The notes under the pieces are model-generated. The model ran no database searches. It was given only the letters and a program-made list of their open reading frames with translations, and was not told the DNA's origin. Both the position numbers and the translations under genes were made by a program. From NCBI GenBank assembly GCA_947467605.1, contig CANIII010000007.1, positions 62,001 to 126,000 on the forward strand: a DNA stretch of 64,000 nucleotides, given 5' to 3'. Of the stretch, positions 8,758-16,276 are shown one piece after another. Position 1 is the stretch's first letter, and each line of letters starts with the position of its first letter. Origin of the DNA: Acidobacteriota bacterium. GTDB lineage: Bacteria > Acidobacteriota > Vicinamibacteria > Vicinamibacterales > SCN-69-37.

Positions 8758-8763
8758 GACAAT
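8758..8763 (+). promoter_or_regulatory. -10 element of the CHASE2 cyclase gene
   Basis: GACAAT lies 9 nt before ATG 8773, again without a Shine-Dalgarno sequence. Confidence 0.35.
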
Positions 8764-8772
8764 GCCGGTTGA

Positions 8773-10761
8773 ATGGAGACCGTCCGTCGCCTCGCCATTG
8801 GCACCGCCTTCGGTCTCGGGGCCGCGGGTCTGGCCCTCTGGGCTGCGACCACGACGTTCGGCATCAATCTCGAGAACAGCAGCTACGACTGGCGCCTGCG
8901 CCACACGGCGCGTGCCGACACGGCTCGGCAGGACATCGTGTTTGTCGAGATCAACGATTCGTCCATCACCGCGCTCGAACCCCTCTTCGGTCGCTGGCCC
9001 TGGCCGCGCGTCGTGCACTCGGCGATCATCAACTACCTGGCACGGTCGGGCGCGCGCGTCATCGCGTACGACGTGCTCTTCCTGGACGCTGACACGCGTG
9101 CCTCGTTTCCGGTCGGCGACCGGAAGATGATGGGCACCGACTCCGATGCCGAGCTGGCCGCCGCCATCGAACGCGCCGGCAACGTCGTGCTGCTCGCCGA
9201 TGCGACCTACGCGGGGTTGCAGTCGGGTGCCGATGCGGCCACGCTCGTGCCCGCCGCACTGCCAGGCCGTTCGTGGCAGGTGCCCGACTTTGCGCCGTGG
9301 CCCGCGCTGCGGCTTCCGCTCCCGCTATTCGCGAACGCCGCGGCCGCCATCGGCCACAACGCGTACGTGCATGACGAGCGCGATCGCGGCACCGCGCGCA
9401 GCTTCAATCCCTTCCTCCAGGTCGGCTCGAACTCCGTGCCGTCACTCGGCATGGCCGCGGCGCTGATGTCACTCGGCACGATGCAGAAAGACGTGGCGAG
9501 ATCTGGCGCTGTGCTCTCTCTCGGCGCAGCTCGCATGCCGCTTGTCGACGGCACGCGCGCACTGCTGAACTACCGCGGCGGCTTCCAACCGAATGCGGCG
9601 GATCCGTCGCGACGGCTCTACCACACCGAGTCGGCGTTCGATGTGCTGCTCTCGGAAGAGAACGTGGCCACTGGTGAAACGCCGCCGATCGATCCCGCGG
9701 TGTTCCGCGACAAAGTCGTCTTTGTCGGCGTCGCCGCCGCCGGCCTGCACGACGTCGTCGTGACGCCATTCGAAAGCGCAGGCAGCACGCCGGGCGTATT
9801 CCTGCACGCGGCGCTGGCAGACGATGTGCTGTCGTCGAGGTTTCTCGGCAAGGCATCTCGCAGCAACGAATGGATGTTGACGGTGGTCGCCGGCGTTGCC
9901 GCCGGTGTGGCCGCCCTGCTCTTGCCCGTCTGGTCCGCCATCGTCGTCGTGGCCGTCGCGCTTGTCGGCCTCGGTGGATGGCTCACGTGGGACTTCGGCC
10001 ACGGGATCTGGCGCGCGGCCGCCGCGCCGATGAGTGCCACTGCGGTGGCGCTCTTTGCCGGGACCGCCTGGCAGTACTTCGTCGAGGGTCGCGACAAGCG
10101 CCGCATCACGCAACTGTTCGGTCGATACGTGTCAAAGAGTATGTTCGATCAACTGCAGGCCGAGCCATCGCTCGCGCGACTTGGCGGCACGCGACGTGAG
10201 ATGAGCGTGCTCTTCTCCGACATTCGTGGCTTCACGGCAGCCTCCGAGAACGCGACACCCGAGTCGGTGGTGGCGCAACTCAATGAGTACTTCACCGCCA
10301 TGGTGCATGTGCTGCACGCGCATCAGGGCACGCTCGATAAATTTGTCGGCGACATGGTGATGGGCCTGTTCGGCGCGCCCGTCGATGACCCTCACCATGC
10401 TGAGCATGCCGTGCAGACGGCGCGCGAAATGGTGCGAGAGCTTGGCCGCCTGAACCGGCAATGGGCCGCCGAGGGGCGGCCGACCCTCGACATCGGCATC
10501 GGCATCAACTCGGGGGAGATGATCGCCGGCAATATCGGATCGGAAGCGATCATGAGCTACACCGTGATCGGCGATGCGGTGAATTTGGCATCCCGGCTGG
10601 AGTCGCTCAATAAAGACTTCCACACGCGTATCATCATCAGCGACGCCACGCGGGTGCGGCTGCTCACACCACTTGATCTGGTGCCGCTCGGCGACGTGAA
10701 GGTCAAAGGTCGAACGCAACCGGTATCGATCTTTGAAGTCCGCGCAAGTCTGGGGGAGTAA
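8773..10761 (+). CDS. CHASE2-domain class III adenylate cyclase
   Basis: A 662-aa membrane sensor. An N-terminal helix (residues ~5-25) precedes a large extracytoplasmic CHASE2 domain (~35-350; for example DIVFVEINDSSI and GRWPWPR). Three membrane helices follow (~370-435), then a cyclase catalytic domain (~470-600). Metal ligands are in LFSDIRGFT and KFVGDMVMGLFGAP. The adenine-selecting Lys is in LDKFVGD and Thr is in SYTVIGDAVN; VNLASR supplies the transition-state Asn and Arg. The active site is intact and predicts cAMP synthesis in response to an unknown periplasmic signal. The M48 protease gene starts 4 nt after the stop, so the two are probably co-transcribed. Confidence 0.92.
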   Translation: METVRRLAIGTAFGLGAAGLALWAATTTFGINLENSSYDWRLRHTARADTARQDIVFVEINDSSITALEPLFGRWPWPRVVHSAIINYLARSGARVIAYDVLFLDADTRASFPVGDRKMMGTDSDAELAAAIERAGNVVLLADATYAGLQSGADAATLVPAALPGRSWQVPDFAPWPALRLPLPLFANAAAAIGHNAYVHDERDRGTARSFNPFLQVGSNSVPSLGMAAALMSLGTMQKDVARSGAVLSLGAARMPLVDGTRALLNYRGGFQPNAADPSRRLYHTESAFDVLLSEENVATGETPPIDPAVFRDKVVFVGVAAAGLHDVVVTPFESAGSTPGVFLHAALADDVLSSRFLGKASRSNEWMLTVVAGVAAGVAALLLPVWSAIVVVAVALVGLGGWLTWDFGHGIWRAAAAPMSATAVALFAGTAWQYFVEGRDKRRITQLFGRYVSKSMFDQLQAEPSLARLGGTRREMSVLFSDIRGFTAASENATPESVVAQLNEYFTAMVHVLHAHQGTLDKFVGDMVMGLFGAPVDDPHHAEHAVQTAREMVRELGRLNRQWAAEGRPTLDIGIGINSGEMIAGNIGSEAIMSYTVIGDAVNLASRLESLNKDFHTRIIISDATRVRLLTPLDLVPLGDVKVKGRTQPVSIFEVRASLGE

Positions 10762-10765
10762 CGAC

Positions 10766-11923
10766 ATGAAACGAATCCTGATGGTGACGATGGCCGTAGC
10801 GTCGTGGCATGTGTCGGCACTGCCGGCCGCTGCGCAGCTCGGGGGGATCGGCAATCTCGCCAGGAAGGCCGATAGCGCGCTCGATCAGGCCAAGAAGACC
10901 AAGGACGCGATCAGCTCGCTCATCTTCACGGACCTTGAAGAGCAGCAGCTCGGTCAGGAGGTGAGCGACAAACTGCGAGCCCGCTACGGCGTGGCGCAAG
11001 ACACTGCCGCACACAAGTACGTGACGCTCGTGGGCACGGTGCTCGCGCAGGCGAGCAGCCGACCCGCGCTGCCGTGGAAGTTCATCATCCTCGACACCGA
11101 CGGCGTGAACGCCTACGCCGCGCCTGGCGGCTTCATCCTCATCACCCGCGGTGCGCTGGCGTTGATGGAGAACGAATCGGAACTCGCCGGCGTGCTCGGC
11201 CACGAGATCTCGCATATCACCGAGAAGCACACCATCAAGTCGATCAAGAAGAATAACGGCGAGAAACTCGCCACGGAACTCGGCGGCGCGGCGACGCGCT
11301 CACAGATTCTTGGCGCGTTTGTCGACAAGGCGTACGACAACCTCTTTCAGGGCGCCTACGATCGCGGCGACGAACTCGACGCCGACGAGAAAGGCATCGC
11401 GCTCGCCAACAAGGCGAGCTACGCCCCAAAGGGGCTGGCTGCATTTCTCGCGCGCCTCGACGAACGCAACAAGGATCAAGCTGATCGCAACGGCCTGTTT
11501 GCATCGCATCCCGACACGAAAGAGCGCATCGACAAACTCGGCAAACAGATCAGCAACCAGAAGCTCGCGTCCACCGCGATCGTCGGCGGGCGGTACAAGT
11601 CGTCGATTACCTACAAGCCGCTGGCTGTGACATCGATCACGCTGGTCACTGACGGCGCGGCCGGTCTCGCGGATGGCAAGGCCGCACCGAAAGACGCGAA
11701 GGCTGACGCGAAGGCCACTGAGACGAAGTCAGGCAGCAAGCTCGGTCTCGGTCGTTTGACGGCGCTTGGTAGCGAGAACAAGAGCACGGCGACCGTGGCC
11801 TCCGCCGGTGCTCGAGGCAGCGTGCCGGATCGCGACGCCAAGGGTGGCAGCAACCCGGCCATCGTCGGCATCACGCTCACGCCTGCCGAAGTGGCGGAGT
11901 TCAAGAAGGGGATTGTCGGCTGA
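10766..11923 (+). CDS. Exported M48-family zinc metalloprotease
   Basis: A 385-aa protein with a signal peptide ending near LPAAAQ (residue ~24). The peptidase domain (~50-270) contains the zinc motif H146-E-I-S-H150 and the distal Glu region DELDADEKGIAL. This matches Ste24/LoiP/BepA-like M48 peptidases, which act on outer-membrane or periplasmic proteins. The C-terminal ~110 residues are Lys/Ala/Asp-rich and of low complexity before a conserved-looking end. The ATG at 10766 is chosen because GGGGAG lies just upstream, at the end of the cyclase gene. It may be part of the cyclase operon. Confidence 0.88.
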   Translation: MKRILMVTMAVASWHVSALPAAAQLGGIGNLARKADSALDQAKKTKDAISSLIFTDLEEQQLGQEVSDKLRARYGVAQDTAAHKYVTLVGTVLAQASSRPALPWKFIILDTDGVNAYAAPGGFILITRGALALMENESELAGVLGHEISHITEKHTIKSIKKNNGEKLATELGGAATRSQILGAFVDKAYDNLFQGAYDRGDELDADEKGIALANKASYAPKGLAAFLARLDERNKDQADRNGLFASHPDTKERIDKLGKQISNQKLASTAIVGGRYKSSITYKPLAVTSITLVTDGAAGLADGKAAPKDAKADAKATETKSGSKLGLGRLTALGSENKSTATVASAGARGSVPDRDAKGGSNPAIVGITLTPAEVAEFKKGIVG

Positions 11924-11929
11924 CGTGTG

Positions 11930-11949
11930 AGCCCCGCCCGAGCGGGGCT
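11930..11949. terminator. Hairpin between convergent genes
   Basis: Arms AGCCCCGC (11930-11937) and GCGGGGCT (11942-11949) with loop CCGA. The hairpin lies just after the M48 stop codon and overlaps the stop codon of the convergent gene. No strong T-run is present, so bidirectional termination is only probable. Confidence 0.55.
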
Positions 11950-12448
11950 ACTTCGTCCAGACGAGCACGCGCTCGCCACCGGGACGTTCGAGATCGACAA
12001 TCAACTTGGGCCCGATCCGCTCGAGTTGATTGATGTCGATCTGCAGACGATTGAAGTCGAACGAGTCCGCGCCGCTGATATCGATCTTCTTGCGCCCGAA
12101 CTTCAGCAACCAGAACGGCAATGTGATGCGCACGGTGCGCTCGTTGTTCGGTGCCCACACGAAAATTTCCATGGTGGTCGCCAGCGTCTTCGAGACGGGC
12201 AGACCGTCGATCTTCTTCTGAATTGTGGACGGATTGTCGATATCCTCGAGCGTGAGCAGGGCCTGCTGGCCGCCGAGGTCTGCGCGCGCCTGCTCAAATG
12301 TCTTGACCGCACTGGTGGCGGTGGCCGGCTGCGACTTGAAGTTCCGCGTCACGGCGTAGATACCAACCCCCGCCAGCGCCACGATGCAGACGACGATCAC
12401 GCCGATGATGGCGAAGATGATCAGGATCCAATTGCGCGCTTTGGCCAT
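11948..12448 (-). CDS. Single-pass membrane protein of unknown function
   Basis: A 166-aa protein that I do not recognise. It has one N-terminal membrane anchor (residues ~7-32) and a ~130-residue soluble domain. The domain is predicted outside the membrane because the short N-terminus MAKARN is positively charged. The sequence after the anchor is mixed alpha/beta and ends with a basic/hydrophobic LIVDLERPGGERVLVWTK. A GGCGGAG ribosome-binding site precedes ATG 12448. It lies 19 nt downstream of the TPR gene and is probably the last gene of the OCD-family / TPR operon. Confidence 0.65.
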   Translation of the reverse strand: MAKARNWILIIFAIIGVIVVCIVALAGVGIYAVTRNFKSQPATATSAVKTFEQARADLGGQQALLTLEDIDNPSTIQKKIDGLPVSKTLATTMEIFVWAPNNERTVRITLPFWLLKFGRKKIDISGADSFDFNRLQIDINQLERIGPKLIVDLERPGGERVLVWTK

Positions 12449-12467
12449 GCTCGTCTCCGCCTTGACC

Positions 12468-13682
12468 CTACTGTAGTGCGAATGGCTTTCGCGAGAATTG
12501 CACCGCTTCAGCCACGCAGAACGGGTCGTTGTGCTTGCCGCAGTAGTCTGCGCCCAATCGGTAGTCGGCGATCGCTTCGGTGCGCTTGCCGGCCAGATCC
12601 ATCAACTGGCCGCGCGCCACGTGGATCCGGCCTCGCACCCAGCCGACCGGGTTGGCCGCGAGCGCCTCTTCGAGATCGGTTGCTGCGTCGGCGCGGTGAT
12701 TCCAGTTGAGACGCGCGAGACCGCGCTTGTAGTACCAGTACGCATGCTCGCCGAGTGTGTGCTGACGCGGATCCTTGTTGAACTTGGCCATGCCGGCTGT
12801 AATCACGGCGTCGGCCGTATCGGGATGACCGGCACGAATCAGCGCGGCGCCTTCTTCGAGTACCAGAATGCGATTGCGCGGGAAGCGCTGCACCAGTTCC
12901 TGTAACTTCGTCACCGCGTCGGCATGGCGCCCATCACGGCTGTAGATGACCGCGAGCGCAAACAGCGCGTCTGCTTGTTCGGTGCCACCCGTGGCCGCGC
13001 GCTCAACCATTTGGATCCCGCGTTCCTTGCCGCCGCCAAATCCCGCCATGTAGGCCAGCATGCGGCTGGGCATGCCGAGCGTCGATACGGCATAGCGATA
13101 CATGCCGACGACGAGGTTGGGCTCGATCTTCTTGGGGTCATGCTTCAGCGCGTATTCCTGCGCGTTAAACGCTTTACGGGCAGCGGCAAATGCGCCCGTC
13201 ACGCTGCCTTGCACGGAGCCTGCGTAGCCGGCACGCAACGCCCACGCAGAGCCGAGATCGAACTGGGCCTGGGCGTCCTTGGGATGTGCCCTGACGTGCG
13301 CATCGCCGATCGCGATCGCTTTGTCGATCATCTTGTTGAATTCGGCATCAAGATCCGCCGGCGGTTGCGGCATCGTCACCTGCATCTTCGTGACTTTGCC
13401 GAGGTAGTGATCGACAAACGTGCCGCCGCGTGCAAACAGAATCTGAAGCCACGTCACCGTGGCAACCGCACGATAGGCCGCCGGTTCGTCGGGATGTGTC
13501 GCAATCACGCCGCGAGCGGCCGCCAACGCCTCTGTGAAGTCGAGGTTGTAGGCCAGGTCGAACGCCGACGCAAGCTCCGTGGAATATCCCTGCGAGCCAA
13601 CCGGCGCTGGCGTCGTCGTGGCGGCGTCAATCGACACCACGATGGCGGTGGCGAGTGCTATCGCCGTGATAACGCGAGTCAC
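12468..13682 (-). CDS. Exported TPR-like repeat protein
   Basis: A 404-aa protein. The frame is open far upstream, but GTG 13682 is the best start: AGGAG precedes it, it begins a signal peptide (VTRVITAIALATAIVVS), and it overlaps the stop of the upstream gene as GTGA. The mature protein consists of helical tetratricopeptide-like repeats (DFTEALAAARGVIATHPDEP, HRADAATDLEEALAANP and similar). Such proteins mediate protein contacts in the periplasm. No catalytic motif is visible. Translation is coupled to the ornithine-cyclodeaminase-family gene, but a functional link is not evident. Confidence 0.78.
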   Translation of the reverse strand: MTRVITAIALATAIVVSIDAATTTPAPVGSQGYSTELASAFDLAYNLDFTEALAAARGVIATHPDEPAAYRAVATVTWLQILFARGGTFVDHYLGKVTKMQVTMPQPPADLDAEFNKMIDKAIAIGDAHVRAHPKDAQAQFDLGSAWALRAGYAGSVQGSVTGAFAAARKAFNAQEYALKHDPKKIEPNLVVGMYRYAVSTLGMPSRMLAYMAGFGGGKERGIQMVERAATGGTEQADALFALAVIYSRDGRHADAVTKLQELVQRFPRNRILVLEEGAALIRAGHPDTADAVITAGMAKFNKDPRQHTLGEHAYWYYKRGLARLNWNHRADAATDLEEALAANPVGWVRGRIHVARGQLMDLAGKRTEAIADYRLGADYCGKHNDPFCVAEAVQFSRKPFALQ

Positions 13683-14671
13683 AGCGAGATCTCCTGTCCG
13701 AGTCCGCGCCCTCTGGCGCGGTCGACCGCAAGTTGGGCGGCCACGACGTCTTCTACGGCCATGCCCAATGATTTGAAAATGGTGACTTGCTGTGCGCCCT
13801 GACGTCCGGCGACAGCGTTGTTGACGACGTCCCCGAGTTCGCCGGCGATGTGTGCGGCGCTGACGGCGCCTTCGCTGATGGGGATCAATATTTCTCCGGC
13901 TTCTTTGAGAGCGGCCGCGCGGGAGTCGACGATGAATCGCGCGCGCGCGACGAGTGCCGTGGGCATCTCGCGCTGATCGGGACGGCAGGCGCCAACCGCG
14001 CAGATGTGCGCGCCGTCGGCCACGTCGGTGTCTAGGATGATCGGCGTCTTCGAGGCCGTGGCCAACACGATGATGTCGGCGCCGCGGATGGCGTCCGACG
14101 CCGACGCACAGGCGCGGACGGTGAGACCTGTGGTGGCGGATGCATCTCGCGCGAACGACTCTCGATGCGCGGCCGTGGGGCTCCACACACGAACGTCGGT
14201 GATGGCACGCACGTGTCGAATCGCCTCCAGGTGGCTGCTGGCTTGCACGCCGCTGCCAAGGATCGCGAGCGTCGTCGCTTCAGGTCGCGCGAGCATCTTC
14301 ACGGAAACGGCCGACACCGCAGCGGTACGCGCTTCAGTGATGTAGCGGCCATCAAGCAACGCCAGCAACCCGCCCGTGGCATGGTCGAGCAGGATGATCG
14401 TCGCCAGGTGCGACGTCAGTCCCTTCGCGTGATTGCCGGGATAGACGGTGACGAGCTTTGTGCCGACCGACTCGCTACCGTCGATTGACGCTGGCATGAC
14501 GCCGAAATAGTTTTTCTCAGCGCCGACTTCCAGCACCGTGCGAACAGGCTGCGTGACGCGGCCGGCAGAGAACTCGGCCAGCGCACCAGACATCGCGTCG
14601 ATGAGTAACGGCATGTCGAGGCACTGACGGATAACGGACTCACTCAGGAGGAGCGCCATGAATGGCTTCAT
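13679..14671 (-). CDS. Ornithine cyclodeaminase / mu-crystallin family NAD(P)H oxidoreductase
   Basis: About 330 aa from ATG 14671 (ATG 14659 is also possible; the frame extends further upstream but overlaps the divergent gene). The Rossmann dinucleotide motif reads AILGSGVQASSHLEAI. The family signature TEARTAAVSAVSVKML precedes it, and a substrate-binding segment KLVTVYPGN lies nearer the N-terminus. The family includes ornithine cyclodeaminases, alanine dehydrogenases and delta1-pyrroline-2-carboxylate reductases. Divergence from a proline-racemase-family gene favours the last: reduction of an imino acid formed in hydroxyproline or D-proline breakdown. That choice is inference from context. 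Confidence 0.85.
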   Translation of the reverse strand: MKPFMALLLSESVIRQCLDMPLLIDAMSGALAEFSAGRVTQPVRTVLEVGAEKNYFGVMPASIDGSESVGTKLVTVYPGNHAKGLTSHLATIILLDHATGGLLALLDGRYITEARTAAVSAVSVKMLARPEATTLAILGSGVQASSHLEAIRHVRAITDVRVWSPTAAHRESFARDASATTGLTVRACASASDAIRGADIIVLATASKTPIILDTDVADGAHICAVGACRPDQREMPTALVARARFIVDSRAAALKEAGEILIPISEGAVSAAHIAGELGDVVNNAVAGRQGAQQVTIFKSLGMAVEDVVAAQLAVDRARGRGLGQEISL

Positions 14672-14689
14672 TCTATTAGTCTTACGAGG

Positions 14690-15658
14690 ATGATGTTCCG
14701 AACGATCGATGCCCATACGGGGGGCGAGCCCCTCCGCCTCATTCTGGAAGGCTGGCCCGAGCCCGAAGGCCGCACCATTCTTGAGAAGCGCAAATTCGCT
14801 CGCGCCAAGCAGGATCATCTGCGGCGGGTGCTCATGTTCGAACCGCGCGGCCACGCAGACATGTATGGCGCGCTTTTGACGAAGCCAGAACGTCCCGATT
14901 CCGACACGGGCGTTCTGTTCATGCACAACGAAGGCTACAGCCTCATGTGCGGTCACGGCGTGATCGCGGTGACGAAAATGGTCGTCGAGCGAAACCTCCT
15001 GGGCGAGGGTAGGACGACGTTGGTGCTCGATGCACCGGCGGGTCAGATTCGCGCGCGCTACGACCGAGGACGCGTCTCATTCGTGAACGTGCCGTCGTTT
15101 GTGCTGGCGGCTGGGCTGCCGGTCACGGTCGGTGCGCGCACCCTGCATGTTGACGTCGCATTTGGCGGCGCGTTCTACGCGATCGTCGACGCAGAATCCG
15201 CGGGCCTGGCGGTCGTGCCTGGGAAGTTGCAGGAACTGCGCACGATGGGCGATGCCATCTCACGTGCAGTGGAGAAGGAACTCGAGGTCGTGCATCCGCT
15301 GGAGGCGGGCCTCAGCGGCATCTACGGCACGATCTTCACAGGTCCAGCCACAGCGCCCGATGCTGACCTCCGCAATGTGACAATCTTCGCCGACAAGGAA
15401 GTGGATCGCTCTCCGTGTGGCACCGGCACCTGTGCCGTGCTCGCCGTGCTCGATGCGATGGGCCTCGCCGATCCTTCACGCCCATTCGTGCACGAGAGCA
15501 TCGTTGGATCCACGTTCAGCGCACGCGTTGTCGATCGGCTGATGATCGGTGACATCCCGGCAATCGTGCCGGAACTGACGGGCACCGCGTCCATCACCGG
15601 CGAACACACGTTCATCGTCGAGAAGGACGATCTGTTCAAGAAGGGGTTCAGGCTCTAG
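14690..15658 (+). CDS. Proline racemase / 4-hydroxyproline epimerase family protein
   Basis: A 322-aa two-lobed protein of the proline racemase superfamily. DAHTGGEP at the N-terminus is a family signature. The first catalytic position is C87 in YSLMCGHGVIA and the second is C243 in DRSPCGTGT. A Cys/Cys pair is typical of racemases and epimerases; trans-3-hydroxyproline dehydratases have Thr at the second site. Proline racemase or 4-hydroxyproline 2-epimerase activity is therefore more likely than dehydratase. GAGG precedes ATG 14690. The gene ends directly against the stop codon of the convergent lipoprotein gene. Confidence 0.88.
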   Translation: MMFRTIDAHTGGEPLRLILEGWPEPEGRTILEKRKFARAKQDHLRRVLMFEPRGHADMYGALLTKPERPDSDTGVLFMHNEGYSLMCGHGVIAVTKMVVERNLLGEGRTTLVLDAPAGQIRARYDRGRVSFVNVPSFVLAAGLPVTVGARTLHVDVAFGGAFYAIVDAESAGLAVVPGKLQELRTMGDAISRAVEKELEVVHPLEAGLSGIYGTIFTGPATAPDADLRNVTIFADKEVDRSPCGTGTCAVLAVLDAMGLADPSRPFVHESIVGSTFSARVVDRLMIGDIPAIVPELTGTASITGEHTFIVEKDDLFKKGFRL

Positions 15659-16231
15659 TTATTTCAGTGTTGCGAGCTTCGACATGTTGATCTGGCTCGC
15701 GACGGCTTTCACCGGATCGGTGCCGTTGAATCCCTTGCCTTGGAGGTGTACGAGAAATCGTTCACCGACGAGCACGGTGATGCTGGCGCGTCGGTCCGTG
15801 AGTGCCCACTCTTCAAATGCCGGCTGGCTCTGAATCGTGATCGCTTTCTTGTAGCCCTGTTCGTTGGTCACCGCAAAGCCACTGGCGAGGAATGCCGCCA
15901 CGGGTGCGTAGAGTGACTGATTGAACACCGTGTCGACGATGTCGATCACGATCTCGGTGCCGCCCTTGCGAATCGTCACCTGCGCCTGCGAGCCCTTGAC
16001 CGGCACCGACAACGCCATGCCGGTCAGTTCCGTTTTCTCCCACCCGTCCTGCTTCAGGAACGCGTCCGATGGCAGAAACTCCTGCAGCGTTTGAAACTTC
16101 ACCGGCTCGCCCATCGACTGCATGGACCTCGCCATGCTCTCGAGATCGGCCTTCTTCGGCGCAGGCTTGCTGCAGGCGGAGACAGCGATCAGGAGCGCTG
16201 CTGCGATGTATCGAGAGACGTTGCTGAGCAT
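15659..16231 (-). CDS. Small lipoprotein of unknown function
   Basis: A 190-aa predicted lipoprotein: signal peptide with lipobox AVSAC (Cys at ~20), then a Lys/Pro linker and a compact alpha/beta domain. Segments such as QVTIRKGGTEIVIDIVDT and ITVLVGERFLVHLQGKG suggest a beta-sheet core. I do not recognise a named family. TACACT 7 nt upstream of ATG 16231 suggests a leaderless transcript of its own. Confidence 0.7.
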   Translation of the reverse strand: MLSNVSRYIAAALLIAVSACSKPAPKKADLESMARSMQSMGEPVKFQTLQEFLPSDAFLKQDGWEKTELTGMALSVPVKGSQAQVTIRKGGTEIVIDIVDTVFNQSLYAPVAAFLASGFAVTNEQGYKKAITIQSQPAFEEWALTDRRASITVLVGERFLVHLQGKGFNGTDPVKAVASQINMSKLATLK

Positions 16232-16238
16232 CGATTGC

Positions 16239-16244
16239 AGTGTA
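16239..16244 (-). promoter_or_regulatory. -10 element of the lipoprotein gene
   Basis: TACACT on the minus strand, 7 nt before ATG 16231. Confidence 0.4.
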
Positions 16245-16252
16245 ACGAATCC

Positions 16253-16270
16253 CCGGACCTTCAGGTCCGG
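16253..16270 (-). terminator. Hairpin after the BNR-repeat gene
   Basis: Perfect arms CCGGACCT (16253-16260) and AGGTCCGG (16263-16270), placed 6 nt past the stop of the minus-strand BNR-repeat gene. No clear T-run follows, so termination is inferred from position. Confidence 0.5.
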
Positions 16271-16276
16271 CCGAAC

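Noticed and set aside
12468-14186. 572-aa TPR protein starting inside the upstream gene
   Set aside because: The first ~167 residues are Arg/His-rich shadow translation. The signal peptide, AGGAG and GTGA overlap place the start at 13682.
13679-14956. Longer ornithine-cyclodeaminase-family protein starting at 14956
   Set aside because: The extra N-terminus overlaps the divergent racemase-family gene and lacks family similarity.
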